From positions 62,001 to 126,000 of the forward strand of contig NZ_JAAJBT010000006.1 in NCBI RefSeq assembly GCF_011392115.1: a stretch of 64,000 nt of DNA, in the 5' to 3' direction. Origin of the DNA: Flavobacterium difficile. Its GTDB lineage: Bacteria; Bacteroidota; Bacteroidia; Flavobacteriales; Flavobacteriaceae. Shown here in pieces: positions 26,332-33,996 of this stretch; position 1 is the stretch's first letter; every line of letters begins with the position of its first letter. Position numbers and translations under genes: made by a program. The notes under the pieces were generated by a model that worked only from the letters and a program-made list of their open reading frames with translations, was not told where the DNA came from and made no database searches.

Positions 26332-27147
26332 TTATTTTTTACTTTTTAAATCAAAAAAAGTATAGTAAAGGTTGAAATAAAAGCCATTTGGAGCTGAACG
26401 AATCATTGAACTTACTAACTCTTGACGGTATGCGAAATCCAAACGTGCTTGACTATTGAAAATGAATTGTACTGCTGGCATCACATCCAAATACGATTTA
26501 CCATTTTCATTAATAGTTTGCCCAACAAATTCAACCATTAGGTTAATATTTGTTTGTTTGTAATTGGTGTACTTTTTAGGATACATTAATTTACCTAAAG
26601 ATAGTGTATAATTAGTAGCATTATCACCAATATTATCAGGAAATGGATAACTTGGTTTATTGTCAAATGCCTTTTCAAAACTAACTGAAGAACTTATTGC
26701 TACTTTTTTAATCAATTTTGTAGCAATAATTCCTGTTTCAAATCCAGAATTATGTCCCAAGATTTCAATTTGTTCTTGATGGATGTCGGCATTGTTGAAA
26801 CTATATCTTCCATAAGCTGCTAATCTAAAATGGCTATTTAAATCATCGGCAGAATAAAAACGATATTTTGTATAAAAACTACCACCTTCAGTAACCAAAT
26901 CATTATTTCTATTACTTACAAAAGCAGAAGCACGAAACATTATGTTTTTATTTAATCCATAAGATACTTCAGGCATAAAATGGTAATTGTAACCCGATTT
27001 CATTTCCTCTTTAAAAAGCGATTGCATTACATTAACTCCAAGTGAATTTGCAGGAACATTGCTTGCAGGGTCGGTAATTACAAATAATTCCTGACTAAAA
27101 ATATTTTGACAATATATTACAACAAAAAACAAAAGAATTCTCCTCAT
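26332..27147 (-). CDS. Putative outer-membrane beta-barrel protein
   Basis: 271 residues with an N-terminal signal peptide (to about residue 18, N-I-F-S-Q). The rest alternates polar and hydrophobic residues in strand-like stretches (Y-G-L-N-K-N-I-M-F-R-A-S-A-F-V; Y-T-K-Y-R-F-Y; F-R-L-A-A-Y-G-R-Y-S-F) and ends with a probable terminal strand G-F-Y-F-N-L-Y-Y-T-F-F. No family recognised with confidence. Its start overlaps the upstream stop by one base, so it is cotranscribed with the HMA protein. Possibly a metal-related porin; inferred from context only. Confidence 0.75.
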   Translation of the reverse strand: MRRILLFFVVIYCQNIFSQELFVITDPASNVPANSLGVNVMQSLFKEEMKSGYNYHFMPEVSYGLNKNIMFRASAFVSNRNNDLVTEGGSFYTKYRFYSADDLNSHFRLAAYGRYSFNNADIHQEQIEILGHNSGFETGIIATKLIKKVAISSSVSFEKAFDNKPSYPFPDNIGDNATNYTLSLGKLMYPKKYTNYKQTNINLMVEFVGQTINENGKSYLDVMPAVQFIFNSQARLDFAYRQELVSSMIRSAPNGFYFNLYYTFFDLKSKK

Positions 27148-27644
27148 TAGTTTAAAATTTTAATATGAAAATCATCTTCATTATTCACAACATAAGTTGC
27201 AATATCCTTGTATGATTTAGATAATTTTTTAAACTCCTTTTCTGTAACATATCCTTTGTCAACTACTTGAAATTGAACTTCGTTAGCGTCGTTTTTTTTG
27301 TCATTAACTAAAATGTAAGGACTTTTACTAACAGTTTCAGATTTTGCAGTTATTATTAATGAGCCAATGAAAAAACCTGCTTTTTCTACTTTTTCTTTAA
27401 ATGTTTTTGGACTTAATTCATTTCCTTCTTTAAGTGTTACCGTGAATGTATTTGTATTTAAATCTGTTTCAACATTAGTAACTTCAGGTAATGTCTTTAG
27501 TTGTTTGTTAATCGCATTTGAACACATTGAACAGGTTAAACCAGTAGCTCTAATTTCAGCTTTTACAATTTGTGCATTACTATTTATTGAAAACATCAAA
27601 ACTACTGATGCAACTAAAACATAAATTTTATTTATTTTTTTCAT
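27147..27644 (-). CDS. Secreted HMA-domain protein
   Basis: 165 residues. Signal peptide to about residue 24 (F-S-I-N-S-N-A-Q). An HMA domain follows with G-L-T-C-S-M-C-S-N-A-I (about 34-44). A ~65-residue C-terminal extension lacks recognised motifs. As a periplasmic metal-binding chaperone it could deliver copper to other cargo proteins. It overlaps the barrel gene by one base and follows the TlpA gene by one base. Confidence 0.85.
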   Translation of the reverse strand: MKKINKIYVLVASVVLMFSINSNAQIVKAEIRATGLTCSMCSNAINKQLKTLPEVTNVETDLNTNTFTVTLKEGNELSPKTFKEKVEKAGFFIGSLIITAKSETVSKSPYILVNDKKNDANEVQFQVVDKGYVTEKEFKKLSKSYKDIATYVVNNEDDFHIKILN

Positions 27645-27645
27645 T

Positions 27646-28110
27646 TTACTTTTCTGTTAATTTAATTATTTCCTCTTCTGTTGGATTTTTTGCAATTAGA
27701 ATACCTTCTTGATTAAACAAGTATTTTGAAGGCAATTCATCAACACCAAATAGTACTGCTGTTTCAGCATCAAAACCATTGGAATCTATCAATTGAGTAA
27801 ATTTAATTTTATCTTTTTCAATAGCTTTTAGCCATTTATTTACATCTGTATCAATTGAAATTCCTATGATTTCAATTTTATCTTGACTAACTTCATTATA
27901 TAACTTGACTAATTTTTTATTACCTAAACGGCAGGGTGCACACCAAGATGCCCAAAAATCAATAAGTACATATTTTCCTTTAAAAGATGTAATATTTATA
28001 TCTTTATTACTGCTGCTTTTTAGTGTAATTGACGGTATTGTATCGCCTACATTAATTTGTGCAGTAGCTATATTAGCAATTAAAAAAAACGCAAAAACTA
28101 TTCTTCTCAT
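27646..28110 (-). CDS. TlpA-family periplasmic thioredoxin
   Basis: 154 residues with a signal peptide (to about 17, A-T-A). Thioredoxin fold with the active site W-A-S-W-C-A-P-C-R (about 52-60) and the Y-V-L-I-D-F-W strand before it. The cis-Pro region is V-D-E-L-P-S-K-Y-L-F. It probably reduces cysteines of the periplasmic HMA/DUF3347 proteins encoded around it. Cotranscribed (spacers of one and six bases). Confidence 0.9.
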   Translation of the reverse strand: MRRIVFAFFLIANIATAQINVGDTIPSITLKSSSNKDINITSFKGKYVLIDFWASWCAPCRLGNKKLVKLYNEVSQDKIEIIGISIDTDVNKWLKAIEKDKIKFTQLIDSNGFDAETAVLFGVDELPSKYLFNQEGILIAKNPTEEEIIKLTEK

Positions 28111-28116
28111 TTTAGA

Positions 28117-28989
28117 TTATTTAATAGTTTCAACTGTTTTTCCACAGCTTAACATCATTGAGCCATAATAAGGATTTTTTACTGTATTTTCTTTACTTAA
28201 CCAATTTGCACCTTTACCATCGTTATACATCGGACAGAATTGGAAGTAAACAGTTACATTGTATTTTGCCACTTTTAGTAATGAATAAATGTCTTTTGAT
28301 AATGTTGTAAAATGCTCACGTTGATGTTTAATATCTTTTGTATCTGCAATGTGTTCAGCATCTTCTTTAATTTGATTTAAAACTTTCATCCAAACCATAT
28401 GAACATCCATTTCTAATTTGTCCATCTTAACATTGTTAATTGATACTAACAATTCCTTTGAGGCAATTGAAGTAGCATTACCATCTGAGAAAATCATAGC
28501 ATCTTTTACCACAAAATAATTATCAAAAATAGCTTTAAGTTGATTAACTTCTTGAACTTCTACTTTTGGTGTTTCTGTATGGTTTCCATGGTTATTATGA
28601 TTTTCAGTAGTTGCTTCTGTTTTAGTTTCTTCTTTAACAGGAACTTTTGCTACTCTGTCATACTGACAACATCCGTGAAGATTATTATAAACATCATCAG
28701 GCGCAAGAAACTTATCACTATCATAACCAGCTAATGCAATTCTCTTTAATATTTCGTCCTGATTAGTTTTAGTGGCATCATAAGTTAGAGTTGCCATTTG
28801 AGTTTCTTGATTCCAATCAACTACAACTATCTTTTTGATAGTTCCAGCTTTTTCGATTTTGGTTTCGCACATTCCACAGTTACCATAGATTTTAACTGTT
28901 TCCGTTTTTGAATTTTTTATTTGTGCATTGATTGTAAATGATAGCAATGCAAAAGTTGCTACCATTATATTTTTAAATGAATTTTTCAT
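28117..28989 (-). CDS. HMA + DUF3347 periplasmic protein
   Basis: 290 residues. Signal peptide to about 22 (F-T-I-N-A-Q). HMA-like domain with Y-G-N-C-G-M-C-E-T-K-I (about 35-45) and L-H-G-C-C-Q (about 109-114). A His/Glu-rich linker (N-H-N-N-H-G-N-H) leads to a C-terminal DUF3347 domain with H-Q-R-E-H-F, F-C-P-M-Y-N-D-G-K-G and M-M-L-S-C-G. It shares the DUF3347 part with the 25587 gene, suggesting duplication in the operon. First gene of the copper sub-operon that runs to 21317. Confidence 0.87.
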   Translation of the reverse strand: MKNSFKNIMVATFALLSFTINAQIKNSKTETVKIYGNCGMCETKIEKAGTIKKIVVVDWNQETQMATLTYDATKTNQDEILKRIALAGYDSDKFLAPDDVYNNLHGCCQYDRVAKVPVKEETKTEATTENHNNHGNHTETPKVEVQEVNQLKAIFDNYFVVKDAMIFSDGNATSIASKELLVSINNVKMDKLEMDVHMVWMKVLNQIKEDAEHIADTKDIKHQREHFTTLSKDIYSLLKVAKYNVTVYFQFCPMYNDGKGANWLSKENTVKNPYYGSMMLSCGKTVETIK

Positions 28990-29181
28990 TTTAATAATGT
29001 ATTAGTAATCAAAGTGAAATACTCTGACTGATTGATAAAAATAAATTTGAATAAATAACAGTTTGGAAATAATAGTTAATGCAACACAATAATTGTAAAG
29101 CAAAAATTATTCATTAAACTGTTTGAAAATTATAGCTTATAGCTATGGATTTGACACAATAATGGCTGTCAAAAAATGAAT

Positions 29182-29559
29182 TTAGCTTATTTTAGGTATT
29201 AGCCAAATTGAATGAAAACCATCTGAAATTGATGGAGTTGTGTATGAAAATTTAACTTTCTCTATTGAAGAATAGCGAATAAAGTTAATTTTAAAAATAA
29301 TTTCTGGTATAAAGCTTATTGAAGAAGGAGGGCAAGTTGAAGAACAACCACATTTTGAATGACCACAATCACCATTACATCCCTTATCATCTTTGTCTGT
29401 TGAACTGTCATTACTACAACAACTCTTTTTCTCTGTCTTTGTAGATGAAACCTCTTTTTCACAAGTATGTTTTGAATTAGAGTCACCACAAGCCATAGCA
29501 GTATCAGGCATAAAAAATATGCTTAAAAGTACTACTAATATGATGTGGTATTTTTTCAT
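29182..29559 (-). CDS. Small secreted Cys-rich protein
   Basis: 125 residues. Signal peptide to about 23 (A-M-A-C). Residues ~24-77 are rich in Cys, Lys, Ser and Asp (C-C-S-N; C-N-G-D-C-G-H-S-K-C-G-C-S-S-T-C). The C-terminus ends in a short hydrophobic/aromatic stretch (F-H-S-I-W-L-I-P). The layout resembles the DUF6660 protein at 38443 (signal, Cys/His block, tail ending I-W-x-P). Probably a metal-binding envelope protein; no activity known. A likely -7 box (TAGTTTTG, minus) is at 29579-29586. Confidence 0.72.
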   Translation of the reverse strand: MKKYHIILVVLLSIFFMPDTAMACGDSNSKHTCEKEVSSTKTEKKSCCSNDSSTDKDDKGCNGDCGHSKCGCSSTCPPSSISFIPEIIFKINFIRYSSIEKVKFSYTTPSISDGFHSIWLIPKIS

Positions 29560-29578
29560 TAAAAAAATTATAACATGA

Positions 29579-29586
29579 CAAAACTA
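29579..29586 (-). promoter_or_regulatory. -7 box for Cys-rich gene
   Basis: TAGTTTTG on the minus strand, 20 bases before the ATG at 29559. Confidence 0.4.
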
Positions 29587-29627
29587 ATAAAAACTTATTA
29601 TTTTATATTTAAAATGATGTTAAAATG

Positions 29628-31619
29628 TTAAAACTTCATTCTTTGTATTCTAACCGAATTCAAAATAGCTAATAACGCAACACCAACATCTGCAAAAACT
29701 GCTTCCCACATTGTAGCTAAACCACCTGCGCCGAGAACTAAAACTATTGCTTTAACACTAAATGCTAAAATAATATTTTGCCAAACTATTTTTTTAGTTT
29801 GTTTACCTATGTTTATAGCTATTGGAATTTTGCTTGGTTTGTCATCTTGAATAACAACATCAGCAGTTTCTATTGTGGCATCACTTCCTAAACCACCCAT
29901 TGCAATGCCTACATTGCTTAAAGCAACTACAGGTGCATCGTTTACACCATCGCCAACAAAAGCTACGGTTTCTTTTTTAGTAATAATTTCTTTTACCTTA
30001 TTTACTTTATCTTCTGGAAGTAAATCACCAAAAGCGTTTGTAATTCCGAGTTTTTGAGCTACAAATTGAACAACAGTATTTTTGTCGCCACTTAACATTG
30101 TGGTTTTAATTCCTAATGCTTTTAGTTTGTCAATTGTGATTTGTGCATCTTCTTTGATACTATCAGCAATGGTTAGATAACCTACAAATTTTTTATCATA
30201 GGCTACAGCAATTAATGTGTACACTATACTTGATGGGTCAATATCATACGAAATAGAAAATTTATCCATTAATTTAAAATTTCCAACTAACAATTCTTTT
30301 CCATTCACATTTGCTTTTAATCCGTGTCCTGATATTTCTTCCACATTTTGCAAAACAATTGTAGGGTCAACATTACCAACAAATTGATGAATGGCTGTTG
30401 CGACTGGATGCGTACTTTGACTTTCTAAAGCGTTAACCATTTGTAGTATTTCATCTTCATTAAAATCAGAATCAAAAACGACTTCTTGTACTTTAAAAAC
30501 ACCTTCAGTCATAGTACCTGTTTTGTCCATTACTACGTTTTGAACAGTAGCCATTACATCAAGAAAATTACTTCCTTTAAACAGGATTCCATTTTTAGAA
30601 GCTGCTCCAATTCCACCAAAATATCCTAACGGAATACTAATTACTAAAGCACAAGGACACGAAATAACCAAGAAAATTAAAGCACGATATAACCAATCAT
30701 TAAATTGGTAATTTGCTACAAAAAACATTGGAACTACACAAATTAAGATGGCGAAAAGCACTACAATTGGTGTGTAAATCTTAGCAAATTTTCGTATGAA
30801 TAATTCGGTTGGTGCTTTTTTTGCAGTAGCATCTTGCACCATTTCAAGAATTTTTGATAATTTACTATCACTATATGCTGTAGTTACTTTTACTTGACAA
30901 ACAGAATTTAAGTTAATCATTCCTGCTAAAACGGCTTCCCCTTTTGTTTTTGTATCAGGTTTACTTTCGCCTGTTAAAGCTGCTGTGTTGAATGAAGCAC
31001 TATCAGAAAGTAATTCTCCATCTAAACCTAATTTTTCTCCTGCTTTGAGTTGGATAATATCTCCAATTTTTGCCAATGATGCTTTTATAGTTTTAGCTAC
31101 ATTGTTTTCTAAAATAGTAACTTCGTCAGGGCGTTGGTCGAGTAATGTTTTGATGTTTGCTTTTGCTCGCTGTACTGCTAATGTTTGGAATATTTCACCA
31201 ATAGCATAAAACAACATAACAGCAACACCTTCAGGAAATTCAGCAATTGCAAATGCTCCAATTGTTGCAATTGACATTAATAGAAACTCTGAAAACACAT
31301 CGCCTTTTCTAATGCTTTCAAACGCTTCTTTAACTACAGGAATTCCAACAGGAATATAAGCCAAAATATACCAAGCTATTCTTAGCCAACCTGTAAACCA
31401 AGATTGTGTAAAATAATTATCTAAACCAATGGCTACCATCAATAAAACAAAACTTATAATTGCTGGTAAAAACATTTGAAAGGTTGATTTTTCCTTACTT
31501 GAATGGTCGTGATCGTGTCCATCATCATCCGAATGATGTTCCATACTTTGATTTATCTTTTCTTCTAATGAACAACAAATTTGTTTTCCTTGTTTGTCAT
31601 AAATGTGCTGATGTTCCAT
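29628..31619 (-). CDS. Heavy-metal P1B-type ATPase (Zn/Cd/Pb-like)
   Basis: 663-residue metal exporter. His/Cys-rich N-terminus (I-C-C at 14-16, H-H-S-D-D-D-G-H-D-H-D-H at about 28-39) replaces a folded HMA domain. Phosphatase loop T-G-E-S (216-219), C321-P-C323 in helix 6, phosphorylated D365-K-T-G-T and G-D-G-V-N-D-A-P hinge are all present. A Lys in the seventh helix (F-S-V-K-A-I) and Asp in the last (F-A-D-V-G-V) match the Zn/Cd/Pb subgroup (P1B-2) rather than the Cu(I) subgroup, which is notable in an otherwise copper-like cluster. Encoded 10 bases downstream of the DUF3703 gene. Confidence 0.9.
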   Translation of the reverse strand: MEHQHIYDKQGKQICCSLEEKINQSMEHHSDDDGHDHDHSSKEKSTFQMFLPAIISFVLLMVAIGLDNYFTQSWFTGWLRIAWYILAYIPVGIPVVKEAFESIRKGDVFSEFLLMSIATIGAFAIAEFPEGVAVMLFYAIGEIFQTLAVQRAKANIKTLLDQRPDEVTILENNVAKTIKASLAKIGDIIQLKAGEKLGLDGELLSDSASFNTAALTGESKPDTKTKGEAVLAGMINLNSVCQVKVTTAYSDSKLSKILEMVQDATAKKAPTELFIRKFAKIYTPIVVLFAILICVVPMFFVANYQFNDWLYRALIFLVISCPCALVISIPLGYFGGIGAASKNGILFKGSNFLDVMATVQNVVMDKTGTMTEGVFKVQEVVFDSDFNEDEILQMVNALESQSTHPVATAIHQFVGNVDPTIVLQNVEEISGHGLKANVNGKELLVGNFKLMDKFSISYDIDPSSIVYTLIAVAYDKKFVGYLTIADSIKEDAQITIDKLKALGIKTTMLSGDKNTVVQFVAQKLGITNAFGDLLPEDKVNKVKEIITKKETVAFVGDGVNDAPVVALSNVGIAMGGLGSDATIETADVVIQDDKPSKIPIAINIGKQTKKIVWQNIILAFSVKAIVLVLGAGGLATMWEAVFADVGVALLAILNSVRIQRMKF

Positions 31620-31629
31620 ACTATAATCG

Positions 31630-31995
31630 TTATGAATTCATATTTAAAATTTCTTTAATATCTTCAGGTATTTCCATCTTTTTTACAGGTGGTACTTTTG
31701 CACCACCTGTATTACCTATTGGAATATAATCAACAAATGATTTTACACCACCTACCAATAATCTTGGTATTTGACCAACAACTTCTTTTGAACTTTTTAT
31801 TTTAATACCAAATTGCAACATTTTCCAATGTACAAATGTGTGCTTATAAGGATATTTTTGTGCAATAATATGTGCTCGCTCTAAATGATGCCAAGCACTT
31901 TGTAAATTATCTTGCTGTAAATTATCTTTAACGATTTCTAACTCTTTTTGATAAAAAGGAATTAGCTTATTCGGCATTTTGATATTAAACTTCAT
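31630..31995 (-). CDS. DUF3703 family protein
   Basis: 121 residues, soluble, matching DUF3703, a small family found in metal-resistance clusters. Core: W-H-H-L-E-R-A-H-I-I-A-Q (about 40-51) and H-T-F-V-H-W-K-M-L (about 57-65), both histidine-bearing. The C-terminal ~35 residues are Pro/Lys-rich (G-G-A-K-V-P-P-V-K-K-M). Function unknown; the histidines could bind metal. Spacers of two and ten bases tie it to the HMA and ATPase genes. Confidence 0.85.
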   Translation of the reverse strand: MKFNIKMPNKLIPFYQKELEIVKDNLQQDNLQSAWHHLERAHIIAQKYPYKHTFVHWKMLQFGIKIKSSKEVVGQIPRLLVGGVKSFVDYIPIGNTGGAKVPPVKKMEIPEDIKEILNMNS

Positions 31996-31997
31996 AC

Positions 31998-32354
31998 TTA
32001 TGCTTTACAACAACCGTCTAAACTTTCATAAGCTTCTGGGTCGGCTTTTACTTCATCAGCATCATAACCAAGTTTAGAAATACCTTCTTTAATTACTTGT
32101 AAAGTAGTTTTCTTTGAATTATAATAAATTGTAAAAGTCATTGCTTTATCGTCTAATTCATACATCTTAACACCTTTTATTTTAAGCATTTCTGTTTTGA
32201 ATTTTTCTCCACAGGTTTCACATTCTTTACAATGGTCGCAATGTAAAAATGTTTTTATAACTGCTTTTTGAGTTGTTTTTTGAGCTGTAACAAAATTTGA
32301 AAAGAAAAATAATGATACAGCTAATACTAATGTTTTTAAAATTGAATTTTTCAT
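31998..32354 (-). CDS. Secreted HMA-like metal-binding protein
   Basis: 118 residues. Signal peptide to about 24 (F-V-T-A-Q). HMA-like fold with an enlarged ligand loop H-C-D-H-C-K-E-C-E-T-C (about 38-48; four cysteines) and a C-terminal D-G-C-C-K-A. The extra cysteines suggest a multi-metal or cluster-binding variant of the usual C-x-x-C. Cotranscribed with DUF3703 (two-base gap). Confidence 0.85.
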   Translation of the reverse strand: MKNSILKTLVLAVSLFFFSNFVTAQKTTQKAVIKTFLHCDHCKECETCGEKFKTEMLKIKGVKMYELDDKAMTFTIYYNSKKTTLQVIKEGISKLGYDADEVKADPEAYESLDGCCKA

Positions 32355-32369
32355 AATTAACTTATTAGA

Positions 32370-32657
32370 TTAATGATTATGTCCTTTGTGACTCTCTTTT
32401 GAATGATTGTGTCCTTCGTGACTATCAGCTTTGGCTTCAATTAATTCCATTTTGCAAACGGGACAGTTTCCTTTTTTATCGTACGTTTTACCTTTTTCAC
32501 AATCCATTGGACATTCGTAAGCTAATTTGTGAGCTTCACCTTCTTTGTGATTGTGTCCTTCGTGTCCAGTTGTTGTTTCAGTATTCTCTTTTTTATTACA
32601 AGAAACTGTACTAAATGTTGCAATAGCAAATGCCAAAATTAAAATTGATTTTTTCAT
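32370..32657 (-). CDS. HMBD lipoprotein, His-rich
   Basis: 95 residues. Lipobox V-S-C20. An HMBD motif Y-E-C-P-M-D-C ... G-N-C-P-V-C-K-M-E-L (about 49-75) lies between two His-rich stretches (E-G-H-N-H-K-E-G; S-H-E-G-H-N-H-S-K). A probable periplasmic metal buffer or chaperone for the CusAB-like pump encoded directly upstream in transcription order. Confidence 0.85.
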   Translation of the reverse strand: MKKSILILAFAIATFSTVSCNKKENTETTTGHEGHNHKEGEAHKLAYECPMDCEKGKTYDKKGNCPVCKMELIEAKADSHEGHNHSKESHKGHNH

Positions 32658-32695
32658 TTTATTTCTATTTTTTAAGTTATTATTTTTATTTGATT

Positions 32696-33985
32696 TTAAT
32701 GTTCGTGACCGCCACCACCTTCACTTTTTAGTAAATGACTTTGAACATAGTAAGCTCCTTTTAATACAATTTTTGCGTTTGCTTCGATTTTTTGAAGTAA
32801 TGTTACTTGTGTATAGCCTAATTGTGAAGTTCCTGTTTTTACTTCAATACGTTGAAAATGGAAGGTTTTTCCTTCTGCTTCTTCATGTTTGTCACCATCT
32901 TCGTGATTATGTCCTTCTTTTTCATCGTGGGCTACTTCTTCTTTGTGACCTTCTTCTGAAACAAAAATAAACTCTCTACCATCTGCTTTTATTATTGCTT
33001 CTGTAGGTAAAGCTTTAACTGTATTTGCTCCTGCATCGATAAGTGCATTTACATACATTCCTGGAATTAATTTTTGTTGAAAGTTTGAAATATCAGCGTG
33101 TACTGCTACCGATTTTGTTTCATTTTCAAATGATTTACCAACACTAAAGATTTTTCCATTGATTTCTGTGTTATTTTGATTAGTTAGAATAAAACGCACA
33201 TTTTGACCTTGTTTTACTTTGAATAAATCTTTTTCGTACACCAATAAATCTACATGTAATTTAGAATTATCAACTATATTCATTAACGGTTTACCTGCTT
33301 CAACATTACTACCAATTTTAATATAAATTTCTGTAATATTTCCTGAAATTGGAGCAATTACAGGAACTGTAGCCGTTGTATTTCCGTTACCACTAATGTG
33401 TAAAGTGTTTAATTGCTTTTGCAAAGAATTAAATCTTGCTCTTTCAATTTCATAATCTGATTTGGTTTTTTGAAAAACTTTTTTAGAATTTACTTCTTCA
33501 TCACTTAATGTTTTTTGTCTTTCAAATTCTAATTTTAAATACTCTAAATTACTTTTTGAGGTTAAATAAGCTTCTTGAATTTTAGTAAATTCAGGACTTT
33601 CAATTGTAGCAATAGTTTGTCCTTTACTTACTCTTTGCCCTTCGATTACATTTATTGTTTTTACAATTCCTGTAGTAAAAACAGATACATCAGCTTGATT
33701 TTGTGGCGGTAACTTTGTATAACCGTTAGCCTTAATTACTTCGCTTAAATTTTTATCAGAGAAAGTACCTAATTCTATACTTGATGCTTTAAACTGAGCT
33801 TCATTTAATTCAACTTCTTTTATTGCTGTAGGTTCTTTTTCTTCAGAATGGCTTTCTTCAGTAAGGGCTTCTCCATCTGTATGAACGTGTCCATCACCTT
33901 CAGTATGACGCAAAGAAAAATATAAAATAACAGCAAGAATTATCGCTCCTACTATTGATGCATATATTATATTCGATTTTTTCAT
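32696..33985 (-). CDS. RND periplasmic adaptor (CusB/CzcB family)
   Basis: 429 residues. A single N-terminal membrane helix (about 7-25) anchors it. His-rich segment near 30-48. Adaptor domains follow: barrel-sandwich hybrid around 85-220 (V-T-G-I-V-K-T-I; A-P-I-S-G-N-I-T-E-I-Y) with the intervening coiled-coil hairpin, then beta-barrel and membrane-proximal domains. A second His/Glu-rich loop is at about 347-375 and the C-terminus ends G-G-G-G-H-E-H. It links the RND pump to the outer-membrane channel. The His-rich loops may capture Cu/Zn/Co. The pump gene ends 11 bases upstream. Confidence 0.93.
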   Translation of the reverse strand: MKKSNIIYASIVGAIILAVILYFSLRHTEGDGHVHTDGEALTEESHSEEKEPTAIKEVELNEAQFKASSIELGTFSDKNLSEVIKANGYTKLPPQNQADVSVFTTGIVKTINVIEGQRVSKGQTIATIESPEFTKIQEAYLTSKSNLEYLKLEFERQKTLSDEEVNSKKVFQKTKSDYEIERARFNSLQKQLNTLHISGNGNTTATVPVIAPISGNITEIYIKIGSNVEAGKPLMNIVDNSKLHVDLLVYEKDLFKVKQGQNVRFILTNQNNTEINGKIFSVGKSFENETKSVAVHADISNFQQKLIPGMYVNALIDAGANTVKALPTEAIIKADGREFIFVSEEGHKEEVAHDEKEGHNHEDGDKHEEAEGKTFHFQRIEVKTGTSQLGYTQVTLLQKIEANAKIVLKGAYYVQSHLLKSEGGGGHEH

Positions 33986-33996
33986 TTTACTTTTTA

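Noticed and set aside
29628..31619. Copper-type (CopA) ATPase
   Set aside because: Helix-7 Lys and last-helix Asp fit the Zn/Cd/Pb group; the Cu(I) group has Asn/Tyr and Met/Ser residues there that are not seen.
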